The translations under genes were made by a program, and so were the position numbers. 64,000 bases of DNA from an uncultured Propionibacteriaceae bacterium (GTDB lineage Bacteria; Actinomycetota; Actinomycetes; Propionibacteriales; Propionibacteriaceae), in contig CAMDZW010000009.1 in the NCBI GenBank assembly GCA_945911015.1, positions 1 to 64,000 of the forward strand, read 5' to 3'. Positions 51,057-58,886 of the stretch are shown here, piece by piece. Below the pieces are notes generated by a model. The model was not told where the DNA came from. It searched no databases and worked only from the letters and a program-made list of their open reading frames with translations. Position 1 is the stretch's first letter. Every line of letters begins with the position of its first letter.

Positions 51057-52406
51057 ATGGCCTTGTTTGGACGACGGAAGCGCGCCGCGAGCACGGCGGA
51101 GACCGAACCGCCCCAGCCCTCCGAGGAGAGGGTCGAGGAGGAGACCGGACCGACCCTGCCCCCGGTTGACGCCGAAGGGCGCCGCAGCGTCGATGACCAT
51201 CGTGAATTCGTACTGTCCCTGATCGATGAGCTGCCGCCCTTCGGTCAGCAGATCCTTGACGCGCTCGACCTCAGCCTGTGCGAGGACGTCATCAGCCAGG
51301 TTGACCTGCCGTCCTTCGACCATGCTCGGGTCGCCGGTTATGCGGTGCAGTCGGCCGACGTCGAGGGGGCCAAGGATGCCGATCCGGTCGTCCTGGCCGT
51401 CGTCGGCCAGGTCCACCCCGGTCAGGTGTCGCCGACCCCGTTGTCCCCGGGGACCGCCATGCTCCTCGCCGAAGGTGCGCCGATCCCGGAGAATGCCGAT
51501 GCGGTCGTGGCGCTGGTCGACACCGACGAGGGGACCGACGACGTCCTGGTCTATGCCGAGGCGCCGATCGGGACGAACATCCGCCATCGCGGGGAGGACC
51601 TTGCCGCCGGCACCCAGGTCTTTGCCGCCGGTGAGCGACTGGGCCCTGGCGCGATCGGCCTGCTGGCCGCGATTGGCCACGACAAGGCACTGGTACGGCC
51701 TCGGCCGCGCGTCGTGGTGATCTCGGCCGGGTCCGACCTGGTCGAGCCCGGCGTTGCCCTGAGCCAGCCGGGCCAGTCCTACGATGCCGCCTCCCGGCTG
51801 CTGGCTGCCGCGGCCCGACGTGCCGGGGCGGTCGTCTACCAGGTGTCCACACCGACCGACGACGCCCTCACCGTGACCCAGGCGATCCACGACCAGCTGG
51901 TCCGCGCGGATCTGTTGGTGATGGTGGACCGCAGTGGTTCGCTCGGCGCGGCGTCCTCGGCCGAGATCGGTGTGCTGCGTCGGGTGCTGGGCAACTTGGG
52001 CTGGAACAACATCGCCGAGATCGCGATGACACCAGGCGGCACCCACGGGATCGGTCTGATCGGTGCCGACGAGACTCCGGTGTTGCTGATCCCCGGTGAC
52101 CCGGTGGCGACCCGGGCCGCGTTCGAAGCGTTCATCCGTCCCGTGATCCGCAAGCTGCGTGGCGTCACCCCGGTCGTACGGGAAGCTGCCGCCGCCGTCG
52201 TACGCAGCGACATCTCCTCGACGCAGGGGCTGAGGGAGTTCGTACCCGGCATCGTGGCGAGCACCGACGACCAGCGTCGGGTCATGGTGGCCGCCGGCTT
52301 TGCCGAATCCATCGGACAGTCCAACGCGTTGATCCTGCTCGACGAGGAGACCGACCGCGTCAGCGGCGGCGACATCGTCCCGGTCTGGTTGCTCGACGAG
52401 GACTGA
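51057..52406 (+). CDS. glp: Gephyrin-like MoeA homologue (Glp), divergent active site
   Basis: A 449-residue protein with MoeA domain order after an ~35-residue acidic N-terminal extension. The key MoeA motif D-x-S-x-x-D-G-Y-A reads FDHARVAGYAV, so the aspartate before GYA that is needed for molybdenum insertion is Ala. The TGDEL-like motif reads SAGSDLV and the SGG-VS-G loop reads VDRSGSLGAAS; PGDPV is kept. The 5-FCL, RimJ and SepX/GlpR neighbours match the corynebacterial locus where Glp binds FtsZ and the membrane protein GlpR in cell division. I therefore call it Glp; a Moco role is unlikely. Confidence 0.8.
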   Translation: MALFGRRKRAASTAETEPPQPSEERVEEETGPTLPPVDAEGRRSVDDHREFVLSLIDELPPFGQQILDALDLSLCEDVISQVDLPSFDHARVAGYAVQSADVEGAKDADPVVLAVVGQVHPGQVSPTPLSPGTAMLLAEGAPIPENADAVVALVDTDEGTDDVLVYAEAPIGTNIRHRGEDLAAGTQVFAAGERLGPGAIGLLAAIGHDKALVRPRPRVVVISAGSDLVEPGVALSQPGQSYDAASRLLAAAARRAGAVVYQVSTPTDDALTVTQAIHDQLVRADLLVMVDRSGSLGAASSAEIGVLRRVLGNLGWNNIAEIAMTPGGTHGIGLIGADETPVLLIPGDPVATRAAFEAFIRPVIRKLRGVTPVVREAAAAVVRSDISSTQGLREFVPGIVASTDDQRRVMVAAGFAESIGQSNALILLDEETDRVSGGDIVPVWLLDED

Positions 52407-52409
52407 ACC

Positions 52410-53066
52410 GTGCGCCGAGCGTGGGGGACCGTCGACACCCAGTGGCCGGTCACCCTGACCGAAGGGCAGATTGTGCTGCGGCCCCTGCACCGCCGCGACG
52501 AGTCTGCCTGGCACCGCATCCGCACGATGAACCGTGCCTGGCTGACGCCGTGGGATGCGACCCTTCCTCCCGGTGGTGGAGCGGGCCCGGCAAGTTTTCG
52601 GGAGATGGTGCGCGCCCTTGACCGACAGGGCCGAGAGGGGCGGATGCTGCCTTGGGCGGTGTGCTGGGCCTCCAGCCCGCTACGGATCGAGCTCGCCGGT
52701 CAGGTGACTGTGTCGGGACTGGTTGGTGGGTCCGCCTCGATGGGATCGATCGGCTACTGGATCGACGAACGCTTTGCAGGCAAGGGAATCATCCCGACCG
52801 CTGTTGCCATGGCGGCTGACTACTGCTTCGACGTCGTCGGCATCCACCGGATCGAGATTGCGATCCGTCCCGAGAACGCGAAAAGCCTGCGGGTGGTGGA
52901 AAAGCTCGGATTTCGCGAGGAGGGCATGCGGCCCCGCTACCTCCACATCAATGGCGACTGGCGGGACCACCGGGTGTTCGCGTTGAACGCCGACGAGATT
53001 CCCGGCGGCCTACTCGCCCGATGCCGCCGATCCGATGAGCTTGATCCGGGGACACACCGAGGTTGA
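52410..53066 (+). CDS. rimJ: GNAT N-acetyltransferase, RimJ-like
   Basis: A 218-residue acetyltransferase, 3 bases after glp. GNAT motifs: LRPLHRRDESAWHRIRTMN (N-terminal helix pair), MGSIGYWIDERFAGKGIIPTAV (acetyl-CoA loop, in two parts) and IHRIEIAIRPENAKSLRVVEKLGF, the usual RimJ/RimL ending. RimJ acetylates the N-terminus of ribosomal protein S5 in E. coli; the actinobacterial protein's target is unproven. Its fixed place between moeA/glp and sepX is shared by mycobacteria. Confidence 0.85.
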   Translation: MRRAWGTVDTQWPVTLTEGQIVLRPLHRRDESAWHRIRTMNRAWLTPWDATLPPGGGAGPASFREMVRALDRQGREGRMLPWAVCWASSPLRIELAGQVTVSGLVGGSASMGSIGYWIDERFAGKGIIPTAVAMAADYCFDVVGIHRIEIAIRPENAKSLRVVEKLGFREEGMRPRYLHINGDWRDHRVFALNADEIPGGLLARCRRSDELDPGTHRG

Positions 53067-53105
53067 TCAGGCACACGATCGTGACCAACACGTAACGTGT
53101 CCGAT

Positions 53106-53891
53106 GTGTTGCCGGGTCTGATCTTCGCTCTCATTGCCATTGGGTGGTTGGCATATCTCGTACCGCTGTTGTTGCGGTCACGAGACGCTTCGACCTCCCG
53201 CGATGAGTCGACCGAAGGCCTCACCGACTCCATGCGTGTCATCTCGCGGGGGACCGCTGCCCTGGTTGACCAGGACGGTGCTCCGATCCGCAGTGTCGAA
53301 GTCTCCACGCCGCTGACCCGACGTGCTGCCGTACGGGATCTGGCGCGGCTGGAGCGTCTGGCCGCTGCCCGACGCCGTCGGGTACTCGTCGTCCTCGCCG
53401 CACTGGCCAGTGCAGTGATTGCTGTGTGTGCACTGGGATATCTGCCCTGGCCGGTCGTGGCAGCACCCGGTGTGCTGCTGGTCGGGTTCGTGGTCGTCGC
53501 CCGCTTCAGTGTGAAGGTGCTACGGCGTGACCTCGATGCGCGTCATCGCGAGATCATGGCCAGCTCCGACGAGTCGACCGTCCTGCTGCAACGAGTCGAG
53601 GTCGACCACGGTGACGAGAAGTCGGTCGGTCTGCAGCTGAAGGCGCCGGTGCCCGCATCCGGTGCCCTGTGGGATCCGCTCCCGATCACCAAGCCGACCT
53701 ACGTCTCCAAGCCACTCACTCCGCGTACGGTCCGCACCATCGATCTCACCGGGCCCGCCCCCGAGCATGCCGCGGACGGGATGCCGGTCACCGCCGACGG
53801 TCCCGCCCTGGAGGCCATCGAACAGCCCGACACCACTCTCGCGCCGATCCCGGTCGCCGCCGAGACCGACAGCCAGCGCGACGTTGGGTGA
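53106..53891 (+). CDS. sepX: Divisome membrane protein SepX/GlpR
   Basis: A 261-residue membrane protein. The N-terminal helix LPGLIFALIAIGWLAYLVPLLL is followed by a basic cytosolic segment with SMRVISRG, then two helices (VLVVLAALASAVIAVCAL, WPVVAAPGVLLVGFVVVARF) and a long Pro-rich cytosolic tail ending in an acidic stretch. This layout and its place after rimJ fit the actinobacterial division protein called SepX in Streptomyces and GlpR in corynebacteria, the membrane receptor of Glp. The GTG at 53106 has TAACGT 7 bases upstream; a GTG at 53097 would overlap that element. Confidence 0.8.
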   Translation: MLPGLIFALIAIGWLAYLVPLLLRSRDASTSRDESTEGLTDSMRVISRGTAALVDQDGAPIRSVEVSTPLTRRAAVRDLARLERLAAARRRRVLVVLAALASAVIAVCALGYLPWPVVAAPGVLLVGFVVVARFSVKVLRRDLDARHREIMASSDESTVLLQRVEVDHGDEKSVGLQLKAPVPASGALWDPLPITKPTYVSKPLTPRTVRTIDLTGPAPEHAADGMPVTADGPALEAIEQPDTTLAPIPVAAETDSQRDVG

Positions 53892-53906
53892 GACCAGCAC
53901 TGCGTG

Positions 53907-54520
53907 CTAGGATTCTGGTCGCTGGAAACAGCATGGGGCTATGGCGCAGTTGGTAGCGCGTCTCGTTCGCAATGAGAAGGTCAGGGGTTCGAATCCCCTT
54001 AGCTCCACCCCGCGCACAAGGCTCGAACCCTTGCCAACAGAATCGTTGGCTGGGGTTCGGGCCTTGTCGTCGTTCTGGGTCCAGTTGAGGGCGTTGGCGT
54101 TGACCTCGGGATCGAGCAGCATCTCGAAGGGCCGGTTGTTCTCGACGCGCAGCTGGTCGTCCTCGTCGATGTAGACCTTGGTGAAGAAGGCCTGGTTGCA
54201 CAGGCGCCGGTTGGTGTCGTCGCATCGCTGGTAGATGTCGGCGCAGTCGGTGAGCAGGTTCAGCGCATCGTTGAGGTGGGCGCGGGCGTCGGCGTAGTCG
54301 CCTTGGTGGGCGTCGATACGACGGTTTACGCCATCGAGTTCGCCGAGGATGCGGTCTTGTTCTCGTCGGAGCACGGGCAGCGGGATGGCGTCGGCGTAGT
54401 GGGCTTGCATGAGCCGGTCTTCGAGGACGGCGGTGTCTGGCAGCGCCACCTCAACCACGTCGCCGATGGCGAACTGCCCTTCGACTGCCCGAACTGCGGC
54501 GAGCATCTCCTCCTTGACCT
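53907..54520 (-). pseudogene. C-terminal remnant of a large serine recombinase
   Basis: About 200 residues remain of a phage/ICE-type serine integrase: the coiled-coil and C-terminal segment (RREQDRILGELDGVNRRIDA, YQRCDDTNRRLCNQAFFTKV, YIDEDDQLRVE). The catalytic domain is gone: an in-frame TAG lies just before the surviving part, shortly upstream of the ATG at 54506. The reading frame runs on through the antisense of tRNA-Ala, giving a tail (GFEPLTFSLRTRRATNC) that is only tRNA sequence; such overlap of integrase end and tRNA is usual at attachment sites. Confidence 0.75.
53935..54007 (+). tRNA. tRNA-Ala (anticodon CGC)
   Basis: Cloverleaf of 73 bases: acceptor GGGGCTA/TAGCTCC (one G-U pair), D arm GCGC/GCGC, anticodon stem TCTCG/TGAGA with loop TTCGCAA (anticodon CGC), T arm AGGGG-TTCGAAT-CCCCT. 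CCA is not encoded. The decaying element begins at its 3' end, so it probably served as the attachment site. Confidence 0.93.
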
Positions 54521-54587
54521 AGTGGGTCCTGGCTTCCTGCTCAGCAATTTCAGCGATGCCTCAGTTGGCTCGACACAGGTAGAGATC

Positions 54588-54740
54588 ATGTCTCCCGCCG
54601 ACTCAATCGAGTCTCGGTTGATCGGACTCGCGCAGGCGAATGGGCGCGAGCAGGTCACGGTCAAGTTGCAGCATCTGTTCGGCCATGCTCGCTGCCCTTC
54701 TTGCGGCGGGGAGTTCAGAGTCCCCGAAGCTTTGAGTTGA
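54588..54740 (+). CDS. Possible small zinc-ribbon-like peptide
   Basis: A 50-residue frame from ATG 54588, helical at first (ADSIESRLIGLAQANGRE) and ending with CPSCGGEFRVPEALS, half of a zinc ribbon. The frame continues upstream through another CPNC motif into the recombinase remnant, where it is antisense. It may be the tail of a gene lost at the recombinase breakpoint, or chance. It overlaps the end of the minus-strand hypothetical gene. Confidence 0.3.
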   Translation: MSPADSIESRLIGLAQANGREQVTVKLQHLFGHARCPSCGGEFRVPEALS

Positions 54741-55026
54741 CCGACCCCGCCGGCCTACTCCAGTTGGGCCTCCGGGGTCCACCAGTTCGGCTCCGAGATG
54801 GTCCACTCGGCGCGAACCTTCTTTCTGTGCCCGCTTCGATGAATCGAATGAGGGCCTCTTGGGCAACGGCCTCGACCTCGTCGGGCTCGATCTCGGTCAG
54901 GCGACCGTCCATGACGCTATCCGCGTAGATGGCATACCGCCACCCAGTGGGAGTGCGATAGAGCACGAGCGAACTGAGTTGCGCCATGGGACCGCGAACG
55001 GACTCCGGCCACAGCTGATCGCTCAT
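54715..55026 (-). CDS. Hypothetical protein, possibly 3'-truncated
   Basis: A 103-residue frame starting MSDQLWPESVRGPMAQLSSL, with LYRTPTGWRYAIYADSVMDG as a likely beta-sheet core and an acidic helix (EPDEVEAVAQEALIRFIEAG). The last 25 residues are Pro/Arg/Ser-rich and look random, so the true end may have been lost at the junction. Its start overlaps the DUF2716 stop (ATGA), showing that the two once formed an operon. No known domain is recognised. Confidence 0.5.
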   Translation of the reverse strand: MSDQLWPESVRGPMAQLSSLVLYRTPTGWRYAIYADSVMDGRLTEIEPDEVEAVAQEALIRFIEAGTERRFAPSGPSRSRTGGPRRPNWSRPAGSVNSKLRGL

Positions 55027-55529
55027 GCCGAGCTCCGCGGATGCCGTGGGAGCCAGGTGAGGAGTTCAGCCCCGAGCGTGGCGATGAGGTCGTCGCCCCA
55101 GATCGTGAACGTCTGCTGCCACGGGTGCCCGAAGGTGCCCCAGCCGAGGTCGGGCGTCATGTGCGCGAAGTAGTCGCCGTTGGGGAAGACAGGGATGGCT
55201 GGGATGCCGTCGGAGAGTGCCTGGCGTCCCGGCGAGTAGCGGTAGGCGGGGTGCTGCCAGTCGAGGGCGACGAGCTCATCGTCCTCGGCGAGCCAGACGA
55301 AGGCACGCAGTGCGGCGGCGTTGATCGCTGCTTCCCCGGCGGCGAACCGTGGACCGTTGTGCTCGAACACCGGGCCAAGGTCGATGACGAGCGAGCCGGG
55401 CGGGAACTGGCTCGCGGGGAGATCGCGCTCGTAGTAGTTGGCGACGAACCCGAAGCGTTCGTTGAATGGCGTCCACGCTGAGTCGTAGTCGACCTCGCGC
55501 CACACGTCGTTCGTCTCTTCCACGGCCAC
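55023..55529 (-). CDS. DUF2716 family protein
   Basis: A 168-residue soluble protein. WREVDYDSAWTPFNERFGF at the N-terminus and PVFPNGDYFAHMTPDLGWGT followed by FGHPWQQTFTIWGDDLI near the C-terminus match the DUF2716 pattern of small actinobacterial proteins of unknown function. The start is uncertain: GTG at 55529 or 55523 fits, since the frame further upstream is antisense to recombinase debris. It shares ATGA with the next gene. Confidence 0.65.
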   Translation of the reverse strand: MAVEETNDVWREVDYDSAWTPFNERFGFVANYYERDLPASQFPPGSLVIDLGPVFEHNGPRFAAGEAAINAAALRAFVWLAEDDELVALDWQHPAYRYSPGRQALSDGIPAIPVFPNGDYFAHMTPDLGWGTFGHPWQQTFTIWGDDLIATLGAELLTWLPRHPRSSA

Positions 55530-55533
55530 GACG

Positions 55534-55662
55534 TTAGTGGCTTCGTTCGGCGGCGTAGCCGGTCCCGCCGGCGTGTTCGGCCCAACGGGTTGCGGTCGCG
55601 ACGTCGATGCCGATGAGGCTGGCGAACACGGCGGGCGGGACGGTCGCGGCGAGGTGCAGCAT
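55534..55662 (-). pseudogene. C-terminal remnant of a tyrosine recombinase
   Basis: A 42-codon frame, MLHLAATVPPAVFASLIGID followed by VATATRWAEHAGG and a TAA at 55534, resembles the C-terminal end of actinobacterial tyrosine-type recombinases, where a helix pattern A-x-V-P-x-x-V-x-A-x-L-L-G-I precedes R-W. The catalytic part would lie upstream but IS3 sequence begins there. It also overlaps the upstream region of the DUF2716 gene. Identification rests on a short remembered pattern. Confidence 0.45.
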
Positions 55663-55702
55663 TGTGGTGGGGACTGCTGCACGGATAGGTGACAGGTTGT
55701 AG

Positions 55703-56500
55703 TCACGCCGCCAGTGCGACGGTCGTGCTCATGATGGTCTCGTACTCGATGGGCGTCAAACGGCCCAGACGGCGCTGGCGTCGGCGGCGGTGGTAGGTCC
55801 GCTCGATCCAGGTCACCATCGCGATCCGCAGTTGCTCGCGGGTGGTCCACGACCGGCGGTCGAGGACGTTGTTCTGCAGCAGCGCGAAGAACGACTCCAT
55901 GGCTGCGTTGTCCCGCTCGAGCCGACGCGACCCATGGATCCGACCATGCGGTGGCGCGTCAACGCGCGGATCATCTTTCGGCTCCGAAATTGCGATCCTC
56001 GGTCCGAATGGACCACGCAGCCGGCGACGTCGCCGCGCATCGCGACGGCGTTCTCGATCGCTTGGACGGCCAGGTGCGACTTCATCCGCGAGTCGATCGA
56101 GTGCCCCACGATCCGGCCCGAGAACACGTCCTTGATCGCGCAGAGGTAGAGCTTGCCTTCCGCGGTCTTGTGCTCGGTGATGTCGGTCAGCCACAGCTCG
56201 TTCGGTGCATCCGCAGCGAACACATGACGGGTTCGGCCGTGCTCGTCGACGACGGCACACCGGTCGTCGTGCACCGGCGGCCCAGGCTTGCGGTGCTTGC
56301 CGTGTTTGGGTTTGCCGCACACACTGAACCAGCCGTTGTCCGAGGTGATCTTCCACGCGATCCGCTCCGACATCGCTTCACCGTTGCTGCGGGCCTCGTC
56401 AGCCAGGAGCCGGTGCCCGAACTCAGGGTCGTCGCGGTGCGCGTCGAACAGGGCGTTCGCGCGATACGCCTGCACCACCTCGCTGTCGGTGACGGGATGG
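55703..56500 (-). pseudogene. IS3-family transposase OrfB remnant, frameshifted
   Basis: The DDE transposase core is recognisable: VTDSEVVQAYRANALFDAHR, NELWLTDITEHKT (first Asp), VVHSDRGSQF (second Asp) and, in another frame, NAAMESFFALLQNNVLDRR (Glu) to the end. The frame breaks at 55912-55914, where a run of three G (minus strand) should be four (VGSSGDNAAMES). The N-terminal quarter is missing: the match stops near 56500, where sequence of a second IS3 on the other strand begins. Confidence 0.85.
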
Positions 56501-56771
56501 TTCCGCGACATCGACCACGCCCGCGACTGGGCCAACGCCACGATCAACGCCTACAACACCGGCCATCACCACAGCGGGCTCGAGGGCCACACCCCGGCCA
56601 GCGTCCACGACGGCACCTGGATCGAAGCCCACCACCGCCGCCAGACCACCATGGGACCGAGTCGTCGCCGCGCACCCCGAACGCTACCCCCACGGCCACA
56701 CCGTGAAGCCACCCTTCGCCGCCGTCGTGCTCAACCACCCAAAAACAGCGCACCGTCTCCAATCAGCTTGA
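56498..56771 (+). pseudogene. C-terminal fragment of a second IS3-family OrfB, opposite strand, frameshifted
   Basis: The plus strand reads WFRDIDHARDWANATINAYN, then HHHSGLEGHTPASVHDGTWI, the usual C-terminus of IS3-group integrase domains. At 56653-56655 an extra G (ATGGGACC for ATGGACC) shifts the frame; in the shifted frame it goes on VVAAHPERYPHGHTVKPPF to VLNHPKTAHRLQSA and a stop at 56769-56771. Only this last third of the transposase is present, wedged between orfA and orfB pieces of the minus-strand element. Confidence 0.8.
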
Positions 56772-56779
56772 CAGGTTCC

Positions 56780-56919
56780 GTCCACGCATACAAGGTCGTG
56801 AAGTGGACACCGAAGTCCTTCGCGATCTGGGAGAGCTCGACTCCGGGCTCACGGTTCCTCGCGACGCGGACCACATCATCGCGGAACTCCTTGGGATACG
56901 GCTTCGTCACGGCAGACAT
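56780..56919 (-). pseudogene. IS3-family OrfA N-terminal remnant
   Basis: MSAVTKPYPKEFRDDVVRVA followed by ELSQIAKDFGVHFTTLYAW is the helix-turn-helix start of an IS3 OrfA. After about 46 residues the match ends at the border of the inserted plus-strand fragment. It lies on the same strand as the 55.7-56.5 kb OrfB remnant and was probably its upstream partner before the interruption. Confidence 0.8.
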
Positions 56920-56977
56920 CCTTCCAGCCCAACCCTCGGTTAGGCAGATCGATTGTCACCCATCCGTGCAGCAGTCC

Positions 56978-57112
56978 CCTCGCGGCGAACCGGAGCGCGT
57001 CGGCCCAGTCGTTACCGGTGACGAGCCGCTCGACCGCGCCGGTGAGCTTCTCGTGGAGCTCGTCGAGCCTCGCCTCCCGCGACTGGCGGGCCTCCTCTTG
57101 CCTCGTCGCCAT
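56978..57112 (-). pseudogene. N-terminal fragment of an ArdC-like ssDNA-binding protein
   Basis: MATRQEEARQSREARLDELH, then EKLTGAVERLVTGNDWADAL and RFAAR, matches the start of ArdC-like/antirestriction proteins common in actinobacterial plasmids and integrative elements. The expected continuation (R-F-R-S-R-S-F-N-N) is replaced by unrelated codons leading into the IS3 region, so only about 45 residues are left. Confidence 0.6.
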
Positions 57113-57279
57113 CGTCCGGCCTCCTCCCGGAGGGCCAGCCACCAGGGGCGGCAGCTGGCCCCTGTACCTGCGAGGTGAGCCAGGCATATCCGGCGAGTCG
57201 AGACGGTCAGCGAACTACGGGATCGGTAGGTTGGCCGTCAGGACAACTTGTGGTCGTGCCTGACGTAGGACACACCGGT

Positions 57280-58296
57280 CTACCAGCACTCCCGTCGACG
57301 GTGGGCGGGAAGCGGTGGTGTCCGGTCGGACGCCGGACGAAGTGAGGGTTTACCGGACCACGGTGCCGTTCTCGGGTGATCCGTGGTGACGGGGCGCATG
57401 GCGCGGTAGCGGCTCGGACTGAGCCCGGTGTGTTCGATGAACGCTTCCGTCGCCCGCGATCGGCTCGACCAGCCCACGCGCCGACCGGCGGCAGCGACCG
57501 GCACGTCGCTCTCGCCCAGCGTCCACGAATGCGCAACCTGCTCGTGGAGGGCTTCGCGCGCGAGCATCGCTTCACGGCGCAGCGGCGCGAACCGCCGGGT
57601 ACGCGGCAACACGGGACGCGAGCGCGCCCGCTGCAACGGCGTCAACCGCACCGGCGAGATACGGATGTGTGGGGCGACGGCATCCATCACCGCGAACCAG
57701 GGGGCCTGCAACCGGTTGAACCGCTGCGGGAAACAGCCCTCAATACTGAGGGCGACCATCTCGTCCAGCCACGGCGTCACCATGCCCGCCCGGTCTCTGC
57801 CCAGGCGCAGGACCTGGGCCGGCTCGGAGTAGACCTTCTCGGCAAACCCTTGCGCGTCGAGCCGATCGTGCAGGACGGTCGAGTGCTGCCAGAAGAACTG
57901 ATCGAGCGCGAAGTCGGTATCGACGTAGATCGCGGTGAGAGTGACGTAGTCTTCGGGTTCGGCGCTGAACAACACGTTCGGGCCGATCAGGATCGCATCA
58001 CCGACGCTGACCGGCTGGTGCCCGAACTCGCTGAACACGATCGCGGACCCCGACCTGACGAACACGAGCTTGAGACAGTCGTAGATTATCGGCCCGACCG
58101 GACGACGGATTGAGCGGGTGCGGGCCAGGACTGGCAGAAACCGTCCGCGGTCAGGAGCCTTTACCATCCGCACCGGTCGGCGCTGATCCGCAGAGCGAGC
58201 AATGGCTCGACGCTGTCCGCGCTCGGCGTGGAGAGCAGAGCCCACGCCGCAGATATCATCTTCTTTGAAGCGCCGCGAATGAGTGTTCTGACCCAT
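57280..58296 (-). CDS. AraC-family regulator, apparently lacking one helix-turn-helix
   Basis: A 338-residue protein: an N-terminal cupin-like sensing part (CLKLVFVRSGSAIVFSEFGH, VSVGDAILIGPNVLFSAEPE) and a C-terminal AraC region. The latter reads LHEQVAHSWTLGES and goes directly to VAAAGRRVGWSSRSRATEAF and GLSPSRYRAM. In family members I recall, about 45 residues with the first HTH lie between WTLGE and this second HTH, so DNA binding is probably impaired. The start (ATG 58296, 8 bases after the previous stop) is uncertain. AraC genes of this type often accompany actinobacterial conjugative elements. Confidence 0.6.
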   Translation of the reverse strand: MGQNTHSRRFKEDDICGVGSALHAERGQRRAIARSADQRRPVRMVKAPDRGRFLPVLARTRSIRRPVGPIIYDCLKLVFVRSGSAIVFSEFGHQPVSVGDAILIGPNVLFSAEPEDYVTLTAIYVDTDFALDQFFWQHSTVLHDRLDAQGFAEKVYSEPAQVLRLGRDRAGMVTPWLDEMVALSIEGCFPQRFNRLQAPWFAVMDAVAPHIRISPVRLTPLQRARSRPVLPRTRRFAPLRREAMLAREALHEQVAHSWTLGESDVPVAAAGRRVGWSSRSRATEAFIEHTGLSPSRYRAMRPVTTDHPRTAPWSGKPSLRPASDRTPPLPAHRRRECW

Positions 58297-58304
58297 CGAG
58301 CCGA

Positions 58305-58886
58305 TCAGTCGTCGAGCAGAGGGTTGTACTTCATACTCAGGCTGCGTTCGAGCCCGGCGGCTCCGGCCAGGATGATGAGTGCCACGTTCGTCCAGCCCGG
58401 TAGCGTCAGTGCCGGGACCTCGAACGACGGCAGTCCGACGAGCGGCGTCAGGTTCCCGGCGAGGTTGATCAGCTGGGGAAGCTCGATCCCGAGCACAGCC
58501 AGTAGGACGACGAGCGAGACCCAACCGACGACTCGGCTCGCGGTAGGGTGAGCGGTACCGACCCGCGCCCGCCATGCCTCGGCCGTTCCGTCGGCCGGCG
58601 GAAGTTGCTTCGTGTCGCCGGCTTTGCCTTTTCGCAGTCGGACGTACTTCATGCCGACCTTAGCGACCGCAGCCTCGATCCGCGCGTCACCGCCGATGTG
58701 GAACGTGGCACGCCTGCGAGCGGTGTCGACGAGTCGCCCATCCCGGTAGAGGCGGATGCGCTCGTCCAGGTCGAGGTAGTGAGCGTCGACGACGTAGGTC
58801 GCCCCGTCGTGCTCGGTCTCGAAACGGCCCCGGACCAGCCCCTCCCCGCGCCGCAGCGGCCGCAGGACCTCGGAGTCATCCGCCAT
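58305..58886 (-). CDS. Two-helix membrane protein of unknown function
   Basis: A 193-residue protein. The first ~90 residues are beta-rich (VRGRFETEHDGATYVVDAHY, DERIRLYRDGRLVD, ATFHIGGDARIEAAV); two membrane helices follow (VVGWVSLVVLLAVLGIELPQ, WTNVALIILAGAAGLERSL). Its start overlaps the end of the TetR gene by 11 bases, so it is the likely regulated partner. I do not recognise the family. Confidence 0.7.
   Translation of the reverse strand: MADDSEVLRPLRRGEGLVRGRFETEHDGATYVVDAHYLDLDERIRLYRDGRLVDTARRRATFHIGGDARIEAAVAKVGMKYVRLRKGKAGDTKQLPPADGTAEAWRARVGTAHPTASRVVGWVSLVVLLAVLGIELPQLINLAGNLTPLVGLPSFEVPALTLPGWTNVALIILAGAAGLERSLSMKYNPLLDD

Noticed and set aside
51057-52406. Annotation as functional molybdopterin molybdotransferase
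   Set aside because: The aspartate before GYA and two active-site loops are altered, and the gene neighbourhood is the divisome-linked one.
53907-54030. Protein tail GFEPLTFSLRTRRATNC as a real domain of the recombinase
   Set aside because: It is the antisense translation of tRNA-Ala, a frequent false tail at integration sites.
54276-54587. Extension of the zinc-ribbon frame upstream to 54276
   Set aside because: This part is antisense to the recombinase remnant, whose protein sequence is recognisable on the minus strand.
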